Shown: positions 1 to 7,175 of the stretch, piece by piece | Layout of the letters: the number at the start of each line of letters is the position of its first letter | Numbering within the stretch: position 1 is the stretch's first letter | Assembly: GCA_026129865.1 (NCBI GenBank) | Contig: JAHCHG010000010.1 | Location: forward strand, 1-64,000 | Reading direction: 5' to 3' | Length of the DNA: 64,000 nt | Source of the DNA: Pyrinomonadaceae bacterium | Lineage (GTDB): Bacteria > Acidobacteriota > Blastocatellia > Pyrinomonadales > Pyrinomonadaceae | Notes under the pieces: model-generated | The model's input: only the letters and a program-made list of their open reading frames with translations | The model's database searches: none | Told to the model about the DNA's origin: nothing | Made by a program: the position numbers and the translations under genes

Positions 1-156
1 ATTGACAAGCCCTTAACCAGCGGGGACTACGATTTTGATTTTCAAATCCCTGGTCAAAAGTACCTGTGTTTTGACCCCAGTCGCAATTTTAAAATCGAAA
101 CGATTCAAACGAATTCGGGGGTAGCCTATCGACTTACTTGTTTAAATTGTCAATAG
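1..156 (+). CDS. C-terminal end of an unknown protein (5' cut by window)
   Basis: Frame 1 is open from the first base to a TAG at 154-156, giving 51 residues that end YRLTCLNCQ. The tail has three cysteines, two of them in a CxxC pair five residues from the end, and a mixed beta-like composition. It lies just upstream of the Rhs fragment and on the same strand, so it could be the partner (immunity) gene of an earlier toxin cassette. That is inference only. I do not recognise the family, and the upstream part is outside the window. Confidence 0.5.
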   Translation: MDKPLTSGDYDFDFQIPGQKYLCFDPSRNFKIETIQTNSGVAYRLTCLNCQ

Positions 157-206
157 AAATTTGATGTAAGCTTGCATAAAAAACTATCAAATCTTCCGGA
201 ATACCT

Positions 207-2231
207 ATGCAAAAAAGCCTCACGTTGTGTTCGATTGAGGAACAAACGCAACTCGACATCTTAGGGCGTGTGAAGGCGCATAAACAGACAACCGACGGGC
301 AAAGCTACACGACCGGATATGTTTACAATTTCTCCGGCGCGATGGTCGAGCAAGTCTATCCGAGCGGCAGAGTTGTCAAAAATGTTCTGGACAATGACGG
401 GCAGCTTTCGACGGTTCAGAGTAAAAAGAATGCGAATTTCGGATTTTGGAATTATGCCGATTCGTTTACATACACAGCCGCCGGAGCGGTTTCATCGATG
501 CAGCTCGGGAACGGCAAATGGGAATCGACACAATTTAATTCCCGTCTGCAGCCGACGCAGATCGCGCTTGGGACGGTTCAAAATTCGACGGACAAACTGA
601 AATTGAACTTTACTTACAACACGCCCGGGCTAGCGGACAATAACGGAAATGTTCTGAGCCAGACGATAACGGTTCCGACTGAAGTCCGCAACAATATAAC
701 TTACAACGGATTTACCGCGAATCAGGCTTATATTTACGATTCGCTCAACCGCATCGAGCAGGCGACGGAAACGGTCAGCGGGCAGACGGGGAACAACTGG
801 CAGCAGACTTTCGATTACGACCGCTACGGAAACCGTACGTTTGATGAGCTAAATACAACAACTCTGCCGAAAAATTGCGTAAATGGAAATCAGCAGGCGA
901 TTGTTTGTGCGAATATGGTTGCGCAGGTCAATCCGTCTGCCAATACCGGAAACAACAGATTGAACGGCTACTCCTTCGACAACAGCGGAAACACCATTCT
1001 TGACGCGCAGAGCAGAAAATTCACATACGACGGCGAGAACAAACAGGTGAAGGTTGAAACGGTCGACGCAAATGGAAACCCGGTAAACACGATCGGAATC
1101 TACGAATACGACGGCGACGGCAGGCGGGTGAAGAAAATTTCCGCCACCGAGATCACAGTTTTTGTTTATAATGCCTCAGGGCAGCTTGTCGCGGATTATT
1201 CGACAAACATCGAACCGGCGCAGACCGCGCGGGTGAGTTATTTGACATCCGACCACCTCGGCAGCCCGCGCATCACGACCGACCGCGACGGCAAAGTGTT
1301 CTCCCGGCGCGACTTCATGCCCTTCGGCGAAGAGATCACCGCCGCGCAAACCCCGCAAAGGTCGATAAATCAAAACTACGGCGAAGATGGAATAAGACAG
1401 AAATTTACCTCGTATGAACGGGACTTTGAGACGGAGTTGGATTTTGCTCAGGCGAGGATGTATTCGAGTAAACTTGGTAGGTTCGCCAGTTCCGATCCGG
1501 TATTTTTGACGATTGAAAGAATTCGAGATCCTCAACGACTGCAACTATACGTTTATTCCCGGAACAATCCATTAAAATTTATAGACCCGGACGGAAAGGA
1601 TGTCGTTATCAGTGGAAGCGATGAAGGAAAGGCACGGAAGAAGTACGAGGTCATCCTTAAGGGACTGAAATCAAAAGACAGAAAAAAAGTGAGCTTTTTC
1701 GTGGGTGAGGGCAAAGATGGATACAAAACGGGGGAGTTTTACGTTTTGGTTGACAAAGACCACAAGAGCAAATCAGAAAATTTCAATGCTCTTCAGAGTG
1801 CGGCTAACAACAGAGACGAGTTAGTAAAGACGACAGTTTTAGCGGTAGGCGATTCGTATTCTGTGGCATATTATTCAGATAAGGAAGATAAGAAAGTTTT
1901 GGTAACGGCATCCACAGGTTTCAATGTCAGTGATTTTGAGGGATACACGCTTTTCCAAGCTAGGGGAGAAGATGTAGGAAACCTTTCATCCGGTCCCTAT
2001 AATGAAATTCTGATTAATGGAGAACAATCTGATGTGGAGATTGCGGCAACTTTTTTTCACGAGCTTAGTGCTCACGTCTTGCTTGGGGATTACGGACGAA
2101 ACGTTCCTAACGGGGTGCATACCCAAGAGTGTGCTGAAAACTGGGCTGGTTGCACTCCGGGAAATGATTCTGACAAGCAAGGAAAAAGATCAGAAGAGGA
2201 GGCAAGAGAAAATGCTAAGAAAAAGAATTGA
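207..2231 (+). CDS. Rhs-repeat core protein with C-terminal toxin tip 1 (5'-truncated)
   Basis: Residues 1 to about 460 carry YD/Rhs repeats and end in the conserved Rhs-core region (DHLGSPRITTD, then FASSDPVF and YSRNNPLKFIDPDG). Full Rhs proteins are far longer and have a signal peptide or a secretion-linked N-terminal domain. Here the frame opens in mid-repeat after a stop at 177-179, with no signal peptide and no clear ribosome site, so the gene looks 5'-truncated or displaced. From residue 462 the sequence changes character into a variable tip of about 210 residues with a HELSAH motif (H618, E619, H623), followed by a Cys/His stretch and a Lys/Glu-rich tail. Rhs cores normally form a shell that holds and releases such tips. 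The tip function is unknown. The 3' end overlaps the next gene by 20 bp, typical of a toxin-immunity pair. Confidence 0.8.
   Translation: MQKSLTLCSIEEQTQLDILGRVKAHKQTTDGQSYTTGYVYNFSGAMVEQVYPSGRVVKNVLDNDGQLSTVQSKKNANFGFWNYADSFTYTAAGAVSSMQLGNGKWESTQFNSRLQPTQIALGTVQNSTDKLKLNFTYNTPGLADNNGNVLSQTITVPTEVRNNITYNGFTANQAYIYDSLNRIEQATETVSGQTGNNWQQTFDYDRYGNRTFDELNTTTLPKNCVNGNQQAIVCANMVAQVNPSANTGNNRLNGYSFDNSGNTILDAQSRKFTYDGENKQVKVETVDANGNPVNTIGIYEYDGDGRRVKKISATEITVFVYNASGQLVADYSTNIEPAQTARVSYLTSDHLGSPRITTDRDGKVFSRRDFMPFGEEITAAQTPQRSINQNYGEDGIRQKFTSYERDFETELDFAQARMYSSKLGRFASSDPVFLTIERIRDPQRLQLYVYSRNNPLKFIDPDGKDVVISGSDEGKARKKYEVILKGLKSKDRKKVSFFVGEGKDGYKTGEFYVLVDKDHKSKSENFNALQSAANNRDELVKTTVLAVGDSYSVAYYSDKEDKKVLVTASTGFNVSDFEGYTLFQARGEDVGNLSSGPYNEILINGEQSDVEIAATFFHELSAHVLLGDYGRNVPNGVHTQECAENWAGCTPGNDSDKQGKRSEEEARENAKKKN
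1026..1337 (+). repeat. Rhs core block, copy A
   Basis: This block aligns without gaps to 2809-3120 (constant offset of 1783). By eye the identity is close to 90 per cent, and 61 bp (1210-1270) match exactly. It encodes the end of the Rhs core just before the variable tip. Such shared blocks allow recombination that swaps toxin tips. Confidence 0.85.
2195..2202 (+). promoter_or_regulatory. Strong Shine-Dalgarno site that sets the start of the TonB-C-like gene
   Basis: AGAGGAGG lies inside the 3' end of the Rhs gene, 9 nt before the ATG at 2212. It supports this start over the in-frame ATG at 2017, which lies deep inside the toxin tip. Confidence 0.75.
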
Positions 2232-2676
2232 CGGATTTAATCATACTGGTTCCTTTCTCGTAGGGATGAGCACTTTATTTTTACTGATTTCTTTCGGGTT
2301 CGTCTTGGGCGTGAACCCACAAGAAGCAGTTTCACATTCACAGGACAGTTGCTCGATACCGTCAGATGCAGCCCGAAGTCAAGATGGTGAATTACTGTTT
2401 TTTACTTCTGAACAATTGATGGGACTTGTTCTTGAGAAAGCGCCAGTCGAAAAGCCACTGTCATTGAAAGAAAACAATCTTTTCGGAACGGTGGTCGTTG
2501 ATGTGGTTGTTAAAAAAGATGGTCGTCTCTCATGTATTCGTCCAATTCAGGGTCATCCCCTTGCAAGAGCCGCTGTGATTCGTTCATTACGTAAATGGGT
2601 TTTCAAAAGTTACCGATCATGTAGTGGAAAAAAATCTATGGTCGGCGTTTTGGAAGTCCCCTTTGACTTTCGTTAA
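2212..2676 (+). CDS. Small membrane-anchored protein with TonB C-terminal-like domain (putative immunity partner)
   Basis: A 154-residue protein. Residues 10-32 form one hydrophobic segment (signal anchor or signal peptide). Residues of about 95-154 resemble a TonB C-terminal domain (FGTVVVDVVVKKDGRLSC, then LARAAVIRSLRKWVF and GVLEVPFDF). TonB-C folds are common in Acidobacteriota periplasmic proteins, but no TonB transport genes are nearby. The gene overlaps the Rhs tip gene by 20 bp and has its own strong ribosome site, so the two are probably co-translated. From position alone I infer that it could be the immunity protein for tip 1, acting in the periplasm. Alternatively it is an unrelated envelope protein trapped in the locus. 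Confidence 0.65.
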   Translation: MLRKRIDGFNHTGSFLVGMSTLFLLISFGFVLGVNPQEAVSHSQDSCSIPSDAARSQDGELLFFTSEQLMGLVLEKAPVEKPLSLKENNLFGTVVVDVVVKKDGRLSCIRPIQGHPLARAAVIRSLRKWVFKSYRSCSGKKSMVGVLEVPFDFR

Positions 2677-2808
2677 TGAAATCAAATACTAAGTGCTGTA
2701 TCCCTAATAAGGACTGGAAGTTTAGAAGTTTTTTCACGTAAACTGAGATGGTTTAATTTTTCAAGAGGAGATGTCTTGGTTTGAATCTGACCTAGCAAAG
2801 AAATTCTG

Positions 2809-3120
2809 TACGACGCGGAGAATAAACAGACAAAGGTCGAAACTCTCGACGCTAACGGAAATCCGGTAAACACGGTCGGGATCTACGAATTCGACGGCGA
2901 CGGCAGGCGGGTGAAGAAAATCTCCGCAACTGAGATCACGGTTTTTGTCTATAATGCCTCGGGGCAGCTCGTCGCGGATTATTCGACAAACGTCGAACCG
3001 GCGCAGACCGCGCGGGTGAGTTATTTGACATCCGACCACCTCGGCAGCCCGCGAATCATCACGGACCAACTCGGTCAAACCGTCTCAAAACGAGACTTCA
3101 TGCCCTACGGCGAAGAGATC
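2809..3120 (+). repeat. Rhs core block, copy B (orphan cassette)
   Basis: This is the partner of 1026-1337. Homology to copy A begins abruptly at 2809, where the reading frame has been open only since 2791. The preceding 130 bp show no Rhs similarity. It is the 5' end of a displaced Rhs tip cassette. Confidence 0.85.
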
Positions 3121-3927
3121 CAAAGACCAGACCAAGGCGCGGATACCGTCCGACAGAAATTCACGACGTATGAAAGAGATAGTGAAACTGACTTAGATTT
3201 TGCTCAGTCGAGAATGTATGCGAGTAAGTTGGGAAGATTTACATGTGTAGATCCGATATACATCACTCCAGAACGTGTTGTTGATCCACAAAGGATTAAT
3301 TTATTCATCTATTCACGAAACAACCCATTAAAATTTGTAGATCCGATGGGTGAAGATATCGTGTTGAAAGAAGGAATGACCCAAAAACAACTTGATGACT
3401 TAGTAGAAGCGTTTTATGCAGCATATAAAACAGAACAAGGTAAAACATTTTTCGAAAACGAGGCAGCAGCAAATACAACTTTAACTTTAGAAGTGGGGGA
3501 TGTTGGAAATCCTAACGACCCAGAATACGGAAACACTAGAGTAGAAGGAAATGGAGATATTACCATTACCCTAGATTTAGAGAAGCGCAGTCGCCAAAAG
3601 AAAGAGGGCGGGGTAATAATCAATCCCGAAAGAGGTTCCATCATGGGTGGGAATAGGACAAAGTCAATTAAGCAACCAGAAAGTTTAGAAAATACCGGGA
3701 AACATGAAGTTGCTCACGGGATCGATTCAAGGACAGACCCTAAAGAGTATAGCAAAGCCGCAGAAGCAGATAAAACTTTTAAAGGAAAAAGCAAGGATAA
3801 GCCGTCGGAAAAAAGAAGGGAAACAATTCAACGTGAAATGAAAAAAAGAGAAATTGATAATAAAAAGGAGGATTTAAAAGACTTTAAAAAGTTAATTGGT
3901 GCTGATAAATATAAGGTTAAATCGTGA
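2911..3927 (+). CDS. Orphan Rhs-core fragment with C-terminal toxin tip 2 (putative zinc peptidase)
   Basis: The first possible start is GTG 2911. Rhs homology in the same frame reaches back to 2809 and the frame is closed by TGA at 2788-2790, so this is a core fragment rather than a full gene. It repeats the last part of the core (DHLGSPR, YSRNNPLKFVDPMG) and then switches to a tip unrelated to tip 1. Tip 2 carries a HEVAH zinc-peptidase motif (H265, E266, H269) within KHEVAHGID and ends in a strongly Lys/Glu-rich tail. The arrangement matches known orphan rhs-CT cassettes, which can become active by recombining with an upstream core. Metallopeptidase activity is inferred from the motif alone. 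The cassette is more AT-rich in the tip than in the core. Confidence 0.75.
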   Translation: MKKISATEITVFVYNASGQLVADYSTNVEPAQTARVSYLTSDHLGSPRIITDQLGQTVSKRDFMPYGEEIQRPDQGADTVRQKFTTYERDSETDLDFAQSRMYASKLGRFTCVDPIYITPERVVDPQRINLFIYSRNNPLKFVDPMGEDIVLKEGMTQKQLDDLVEAFYAAYKTEQGKTFFENEAAANTTLTLEVGDVGNPNDPEYGNTRVEGNGDITITLDLEKRSRQKKEGGVIINPERGSIMGGNRTKSIKQPESLENTGKHEVAHGIDSRTDPKEYSKAAEADKTFKGKSKDKPSEKRRETIQREMKKREIDNKKEDLKDFKKLIGADKYKVKS

Positions 3928-3985
3928 TAAAAAATTTAAATCAGTTTTAGATTCCCTTTAATAAAGGTATTTGTGGAGACATAAT

Positions 3986-5014
3986 ATGAAAATAGTAGTT
4001 TGGAAGCATTGTTTAATTTGGGCTTTTATTGTTGCAATGATTACAACGGGTAGTGTGGCAAGTATTCAAGTTCTTGGTCAAACCCCTGAATGTTCATTTT
4101 TATCATTTTATGAAAACGATAAATCGGGGAAGATGGACAGAAACGGAAAAACAATTATTGAACCAAAATTTGACTCCATAATTGGTTTTAATGGCGAAAG
4201 TGCCTTAGCAAAAAAAGATGGCTTGTGGGGAATTATTAATGGTAGCAGTGAATGGATTGTGAAACCTACTTACGAGTTTGTTTCAGATGGTTTTTTCGAC
4301 GGCTATGCTTACGTTGTAAAAGACAAAAGATATTATTTTATTGATAGAAAAGGAAATAAATTAGCTGAAAGTTTTGATGAAGCCAGATACTTTTGGGACG
4401 GTTTAGGTCGAATAAAACTAGATGATAAATGGGGTTATATAGATACCCAAGGGACTATGGTTATTCCTCCGCAATTTGATGAAGCCGGTCCTTTTTCTGA
4501 TGGCATTGCTCGTGTTGAGAAGAATAGAAAAGTGTTTTATATAAATAAATTAGGACAAAAAGTTATTGAATTGTCTGAGAATATGGGAAGCGGACATTTT
4601 GCAGAAGGACTTGCTTTTTTTGATATTAATGGGAGTGAAATCTTTGGTTTTGTAAATACCAAGGGCGAAGTTGTCATCGAGCCAAAATTTAGAGAAGTTG
4701 ATGAATTTGTAGAAGGTCGAGCGAGAGTTTATATTGATGGTAAATACGGATTTATAGATAAGCTAGGAAAACTCGCCGTTTCTGCAAAATATGATGATGC
4801 TGAAGATTTTAGCGAGGGATTAGCGGCAGTTAGAATTGGAGAAAGAGGAGCAGAATTCGGTTATATTGACAAAAAAGGAAGAGAAATTCTTCCCTTTAAA
4901 TATAAATATGCTGGAGATTTTAATTGTGGAGTTGCTTATGTCGAAATTGATGGGCAATGGAGTTACATAGATAAAAATGGAAATTTTTTGTTTAAACTAA
5001 AAGATTTGGAATGA
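3986..5014 (+). CDS. Exported WG-repeat protein (possible immunity partner of tip 2)
   Basis: A protein of 342 residues. ATG 3986 has GGAG 7 nt upstream and is preferred to the TTG at 3971. Residues 5-27 form a signal peptide-like hydrophobic stretch. The rest is about nine WG/KWG-type repeats of roughly 35 residues (GLWGIIN, DKWGYIDTQG, GKYGFIDKLG, FGYIDKKG, QWSYIDKNG), each followed by a PKF/PxY strand. WG repeats form beta-rich binding proteins of mostly unknown role. The gene follows the orphan toxin tip on the same strand and shares its low GC content, so a role as exported immunity protein is plausible but unproven. Confidence 0.75.
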   Translation: MKIVVWKHCLIWAFIVAMITTGSVASIQVLGQTPECSFLSFYENDKSGKMDRNGKTIIEPKFDSIIGFNGESALAKKDGLWGIINGSSEWIVKPTYEFVSDGFFDGYAYVVKDKRYYFIDRKGNKLAESFDEARYFWDGLGRIKLDDKWGYIDTQGTMVIPPQFDEAGPFSDGIARVEKNRKVFYINKLGQKVIELSENMGSGHFAEGLAFFDINGSEIFGFVNTKGEVVIEPKFREVDEFVEGRARVYIDGKYGFIDKLGKLAVSAKYDDAEDFSEGLAAVRIGERGAEFGYIDKKGREILPFKYKYAGDFNCGVAYVEIDGQWSYIDKNGNFLFKLKDLE

Positions 5015-5128
5015 GCATATGGACGAGCGGAGGTGTGTCAGAAATATTAAGCCTTAGTCTATGAACCGGACAAACTTAAAAAATCGTCAGTACTAAAAAT
5101 ATGAACCTGAAATAATTTAATCCAGATT

Positions 5129-5707
5129 TTACTTTTGCATTGCGCTCTTATTCAATTCACGTATAACCGAACTTCTGCCAATTTTTAACTCCCTGGCAAT
5201 CTCAGAGTTATTTAATCCTTTTCTATGTAGATTTTGAATTTCGTCCTTTTTTACTGCTGCGGTTTTGGGTCTGCCGTGGGGTCTTCCTTTGCTCCGCGCT
5301 TCAGCGATTCCGGCTTTGACTCGTTCGCGGAGTATTTCTCGTTCGAATTCGGCAAAAACCGCCAGCATTCCGGCTAAAGCCTTCCCCGAAGGGGTGGTAA
5401 GATCAAGCGACTCATTCAATGAAACAAAACTGACTCCCAGCGAATTTAATTCATCGAGCGTTGTAATTAGATCGGCAAGAGATCGTCCAAATCGATCGAG
5501 CCGCCAGACGAGAATACAATCTATTTTTCTCTGCCGGGCGAGCTTCAAAAGCTCTTCACGCTTAGGTCGTGTTTTCGCGCCGGAAGCGACGTTCACTCGC
5601 GGGCGCGTTTCTGCCGTGGAGTTTGGGCAGAAACGCGCGCGCAAGCAATCAAGTAATACATTACCGAGCTCGACCGGCGAAAAATCAAAATGCCGCCGGA
5701 GTTTCAA
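5129..5707 (-). pseudogene. Serine recombinase (resolvase/invertase) remnant, N-terminus lost
   Basis: The conserved part runs from about residue 40: SGAKTRP, VWRLDRFGRSLADL, FVSLNESLDLTTPSGK, FAEFEREILRERV, KGRPHGRPK, and a C-terminal Hin/Pin-like helix-turn-helix (NSEIARELKIGRSSV). The first 55 or so residues of the family, with the YxRVS catalytic serine, are absent. The open frame instead starts inside the terminator hairpin of the next gene and gives nonsense sequence. The protein cannot be catalytically active as a serine recombinase. It marks the edge of the rhs locus and may be left from the mobile element that brought it. Confidence 0.75.
5603..5638. repeat. 13-bp perfect inverted repeat at the recombinase break point
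   Basis: Arms GCGCGTTTCTGCC (5603-5615) and its exact complement (5626-5638) with a 10-nt loop. It lies where recombinase homology stops. It could be a recombination scar, a crossover site or a strong hairpin. Confidence 0.6.
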
Positions 5708-5720
5708 ACTCCCGCGGCAT
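5680..5720 (-). terminator. Rho-independent terminator of the DUF6335-like gene
   Basis: The arms 5690-5704 and 5706-5720 pair over 15 bp with one mismatch. On the minus strand the stem is followed by TTTTGATTTTT. It lies 32 bp after the minus-strand gene 5753-6148. Confidence 0.75.
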
Positions 5721-5752
5721 TTCTATTATTTCACCAATTAAACTATAAAATG

Positions 5753-6148
5753 TCAGATCGAGTTTCCGCCTTCCTTTGAGCCTTCGCGGAGTTCGAAGCG
5801 GTCTTTGTCGCGTTTCGAGATCTTTTTTTCGAAATCGAGCGGTTCGTTGTCCTGAAAATCTATGCCCATCGCATGCGCGTTTTCTTCGACATCGGATTGA
5901 TCCGGAGTCGGATTATGCCCGCCGACGCTTTCCGAACCGTCGTCGTTCGATTCTTCCCAATCTGCATCAATATCACCGCCCGAAAGCGAAGGCGAGGTCG
6001 AATGATGCTCGCGTAAACGTTCCTTTAATTCTCCCGGCGCCTGCGGCACATGCGCGATCTCATCATCCATCAATTCTTTAATGTCGTCATCGGGAACCGG
6101 CTGATTTTGATAAAATTCCAGATCCTTTCCTTTCATATTTTCACCCAT
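5753..6148 (-). CDS. Acidic conserved protein, DUF6335-like
   Basis: 131 residues, very acidic and probably partly disordered. The segments LSGGDIDADWE, ESVGGHNPTPDQSDV, MGIDFQDNEPLDFEKKI and KRDKDRFEL match the pattern I recall for DUF6335 proteins of cyanobacteria and other phyla, whose function is unknown. It may start at 6148 or at the internal Met5 (6136); neither has a strong ribosome site. It is a single gene followed by its own terminator. Confidence 0.65.
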   Translation of the reverse strand: MGENMKGKDLEFYQNQPVPDDDIKELMDDEIAHVPQAPGELKERLREHHSTSPSLSGGDIDADWEESNDDGSESVGGHNPTPDQSDVEENAHAMGIDFQDNEPLDFEKKISKRDKDRFELREGSKEGGNSI

Positions 6149-6220
6149 TGTTTAACTACCCTTGTTCAAAATTTTTGTGTCGTTAGGATAGCACAGGCGT
6201 CGGGATTGGAAAAGATTTTG

Positions 6221-6493
6221 TCAGATAAAAACGATGGATTGCGCAGACGGGATCTCGAAACGTTTCCGGCAGCGGTTATTTTTGCACATCAGCTGATCGT
6301 CTATTCGAACCATATAATCGCGCGATTTTTCGAACTGCATCCGGTCCTGCTCGTTCATTCGCCGGTTCGTGTTTCGCTTTTTCGTCCGTTTCAGCCAGCG
6401 GACGTCGTAATCGTTTCTTTCACGGCAAAAAGGGCAAGCAAAGCTCGCCGTCTTCGTTTCTTGTTTTTCGTCAAAAATGTCTCGTTCCTGCAT
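6221..6493 (-). CDS. Small zinc-ribbon protein, function unknown
   Basis: The start at 6493 (MQERDIFDEK) gives 90 residues. The frame can be extended to 6517, but that part overlaps a perfect palindrome. Two cysteine pairs, CPFC and CKNNRC, lie about 48 residues apart around a basic segment (RWLKRTKKRN), consistent with one zinc-ribbon fold that binds nucleic acid or protein. No family name is recognised. It stands alone, about 45 bp downstream of the DUF971 gene on the same strand. Confidence 0.6.
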   Translation of the reverse strand: MQERDIFDEKQETKTASFACPFCRERNDYDVRWLKRTKKRNTNRRMNEQDRMQFEKSRDYMVRIDDQLMCKNNRCRKRFEIPSAQSIVFI

Positions 6494-6508
6494 AATTGTT
6501 ATGCAGGA
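6486..6508. promoter_or_regulatory. Perfect palindrome at the start of the zinc-ribbon gene
   Basis: Arms TCCTGCATAA (6486-6495) and TTATGCAGGA (6499-6508) with a 3-nt centre. The palindrome covers the proposed start codon. It may be a repressor operator or an mRNA hairpin that blocks initiation. Confidence 0.5.
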
Positions 6509-6537
6509 TTCTAGCATATTTTTACCGGAAAAAAATT

Positions 6538-6828
6538 TTACTCGGAAAGATCGCGAAGATAATTGAAGCTGAAAATGCCGGTGTCGTGCCCGTCGGAAAA
6601 ATGAAAATTCAGCGCATAGCGCCCGACCATAGTAATATGCGAATAGCTGAGATCATCCGGAATGGAACTGTCGTTAAGCATTTTTTCGCCGGTCCATTCG
6701 TTAATGCAGCTTGCGCACGGGCAGGCGCGGCGCAGCTGCGGTGCTGTGTATGTCGTTTCCAGATCGTCCGACCATTTAATGGTCAATCCGGAATTTTCTT
6801 CTTCGATTATTTGGACAGGTTCTATCAT
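6538..6828 (-). CDS. DUF971 family protein
   Basis: 96 residues that fit DUF971 (gamma-butyrobetaine hydroxylase N-terminal-like) along the full length: IKWSDD, LRRACPCASCINEWTGE, then VGRYALNFHFSDGHDTGIF and FNYLRDL. The CPCASC cysteines are the likely metal ligands; members have been linked to iron-sulfur handling, but the role here is not shown. Its ATG overlaps the stop of the upstream YtxJ-like gene by 4 bp, so the two are translationally coupled, which fits a shared redox or metal role. Confidence 0.85.
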   Translation of the reverse strand: MIEPVQIIEEENSGLTIKWSDDLETTYTAPQLRRACPCASCINEWTGEKMLNDSSIPDDLSYSHITMVGRYALNFHFSDGHDTGIFSFNYLRDLSE

Positions 6829-7154
6829 TTAATTTTTAGAGCGTTTTCAATGTCTTCCGATGAAATGTCAAAATGCGAAGCGCTGTAAACCGGTTTTGAA
6901 TGGACAATTACGATCGCCTGCGGCGATTGATGGCGGATGCCGGTTCGATCGGCTATCAGATTTGAAATGTTTCGCGCGCGCTGAACAACGACCATATTTA
7001 TTTCCGCCTCAGCGTTTGAAACGCCTTGAAAGACGCTCGCGCTGATCGAACAGGTGTCGCTGTGTTTGAACAGCACGACAGGCTTTTCATGAGAAAGCTT
7101 AAAAAGACTTTCGAGCTGCTGTTCTGAAGTTATTTCGTTAAAAACTGCCGGCAT
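6825..7154 (-). CDS. ytxJ: Bacilliredoxin-like protein (YtxJ family)
   Basis: 109 residues with a thioredoxin-like fold. The active site FKHSDTCSISASVF matches the monothiol YtxJ/BrxC motif (KHSxTCxIS), with one reactive Cys at about position 35. The family removes bacillithiol from oxidised proteins, which implies that this organism makes bacillithiol. No bacillithiol biosynthesis gene is in the window. It overlaps the DUF971 gene downstream and lies 21 bp after the membrane protein gene. Confidence 0.8.
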   Translation of the reverse strand: MPAVFNEITSEQQLESLFKLSHEKPVVLFKHSDTCSISASVFQGVSNAEAEINMVVVQRARNISNLIADRTGIRHQSPQAIVIVHSKPVYSASHFDISSEDIENALKIK

Positions 7155-7175
7155 ATATTTTTCAAAAAAAGGATA

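Noticed and set aside
2017-2211. Upstream extension of the TonB-C-like gene to the ATG at 2017
   Set aside because: The extension lies deep inside the toxin tip gene in another frame; the strong ribosome site at 2195-2202 sets the start at 2212.
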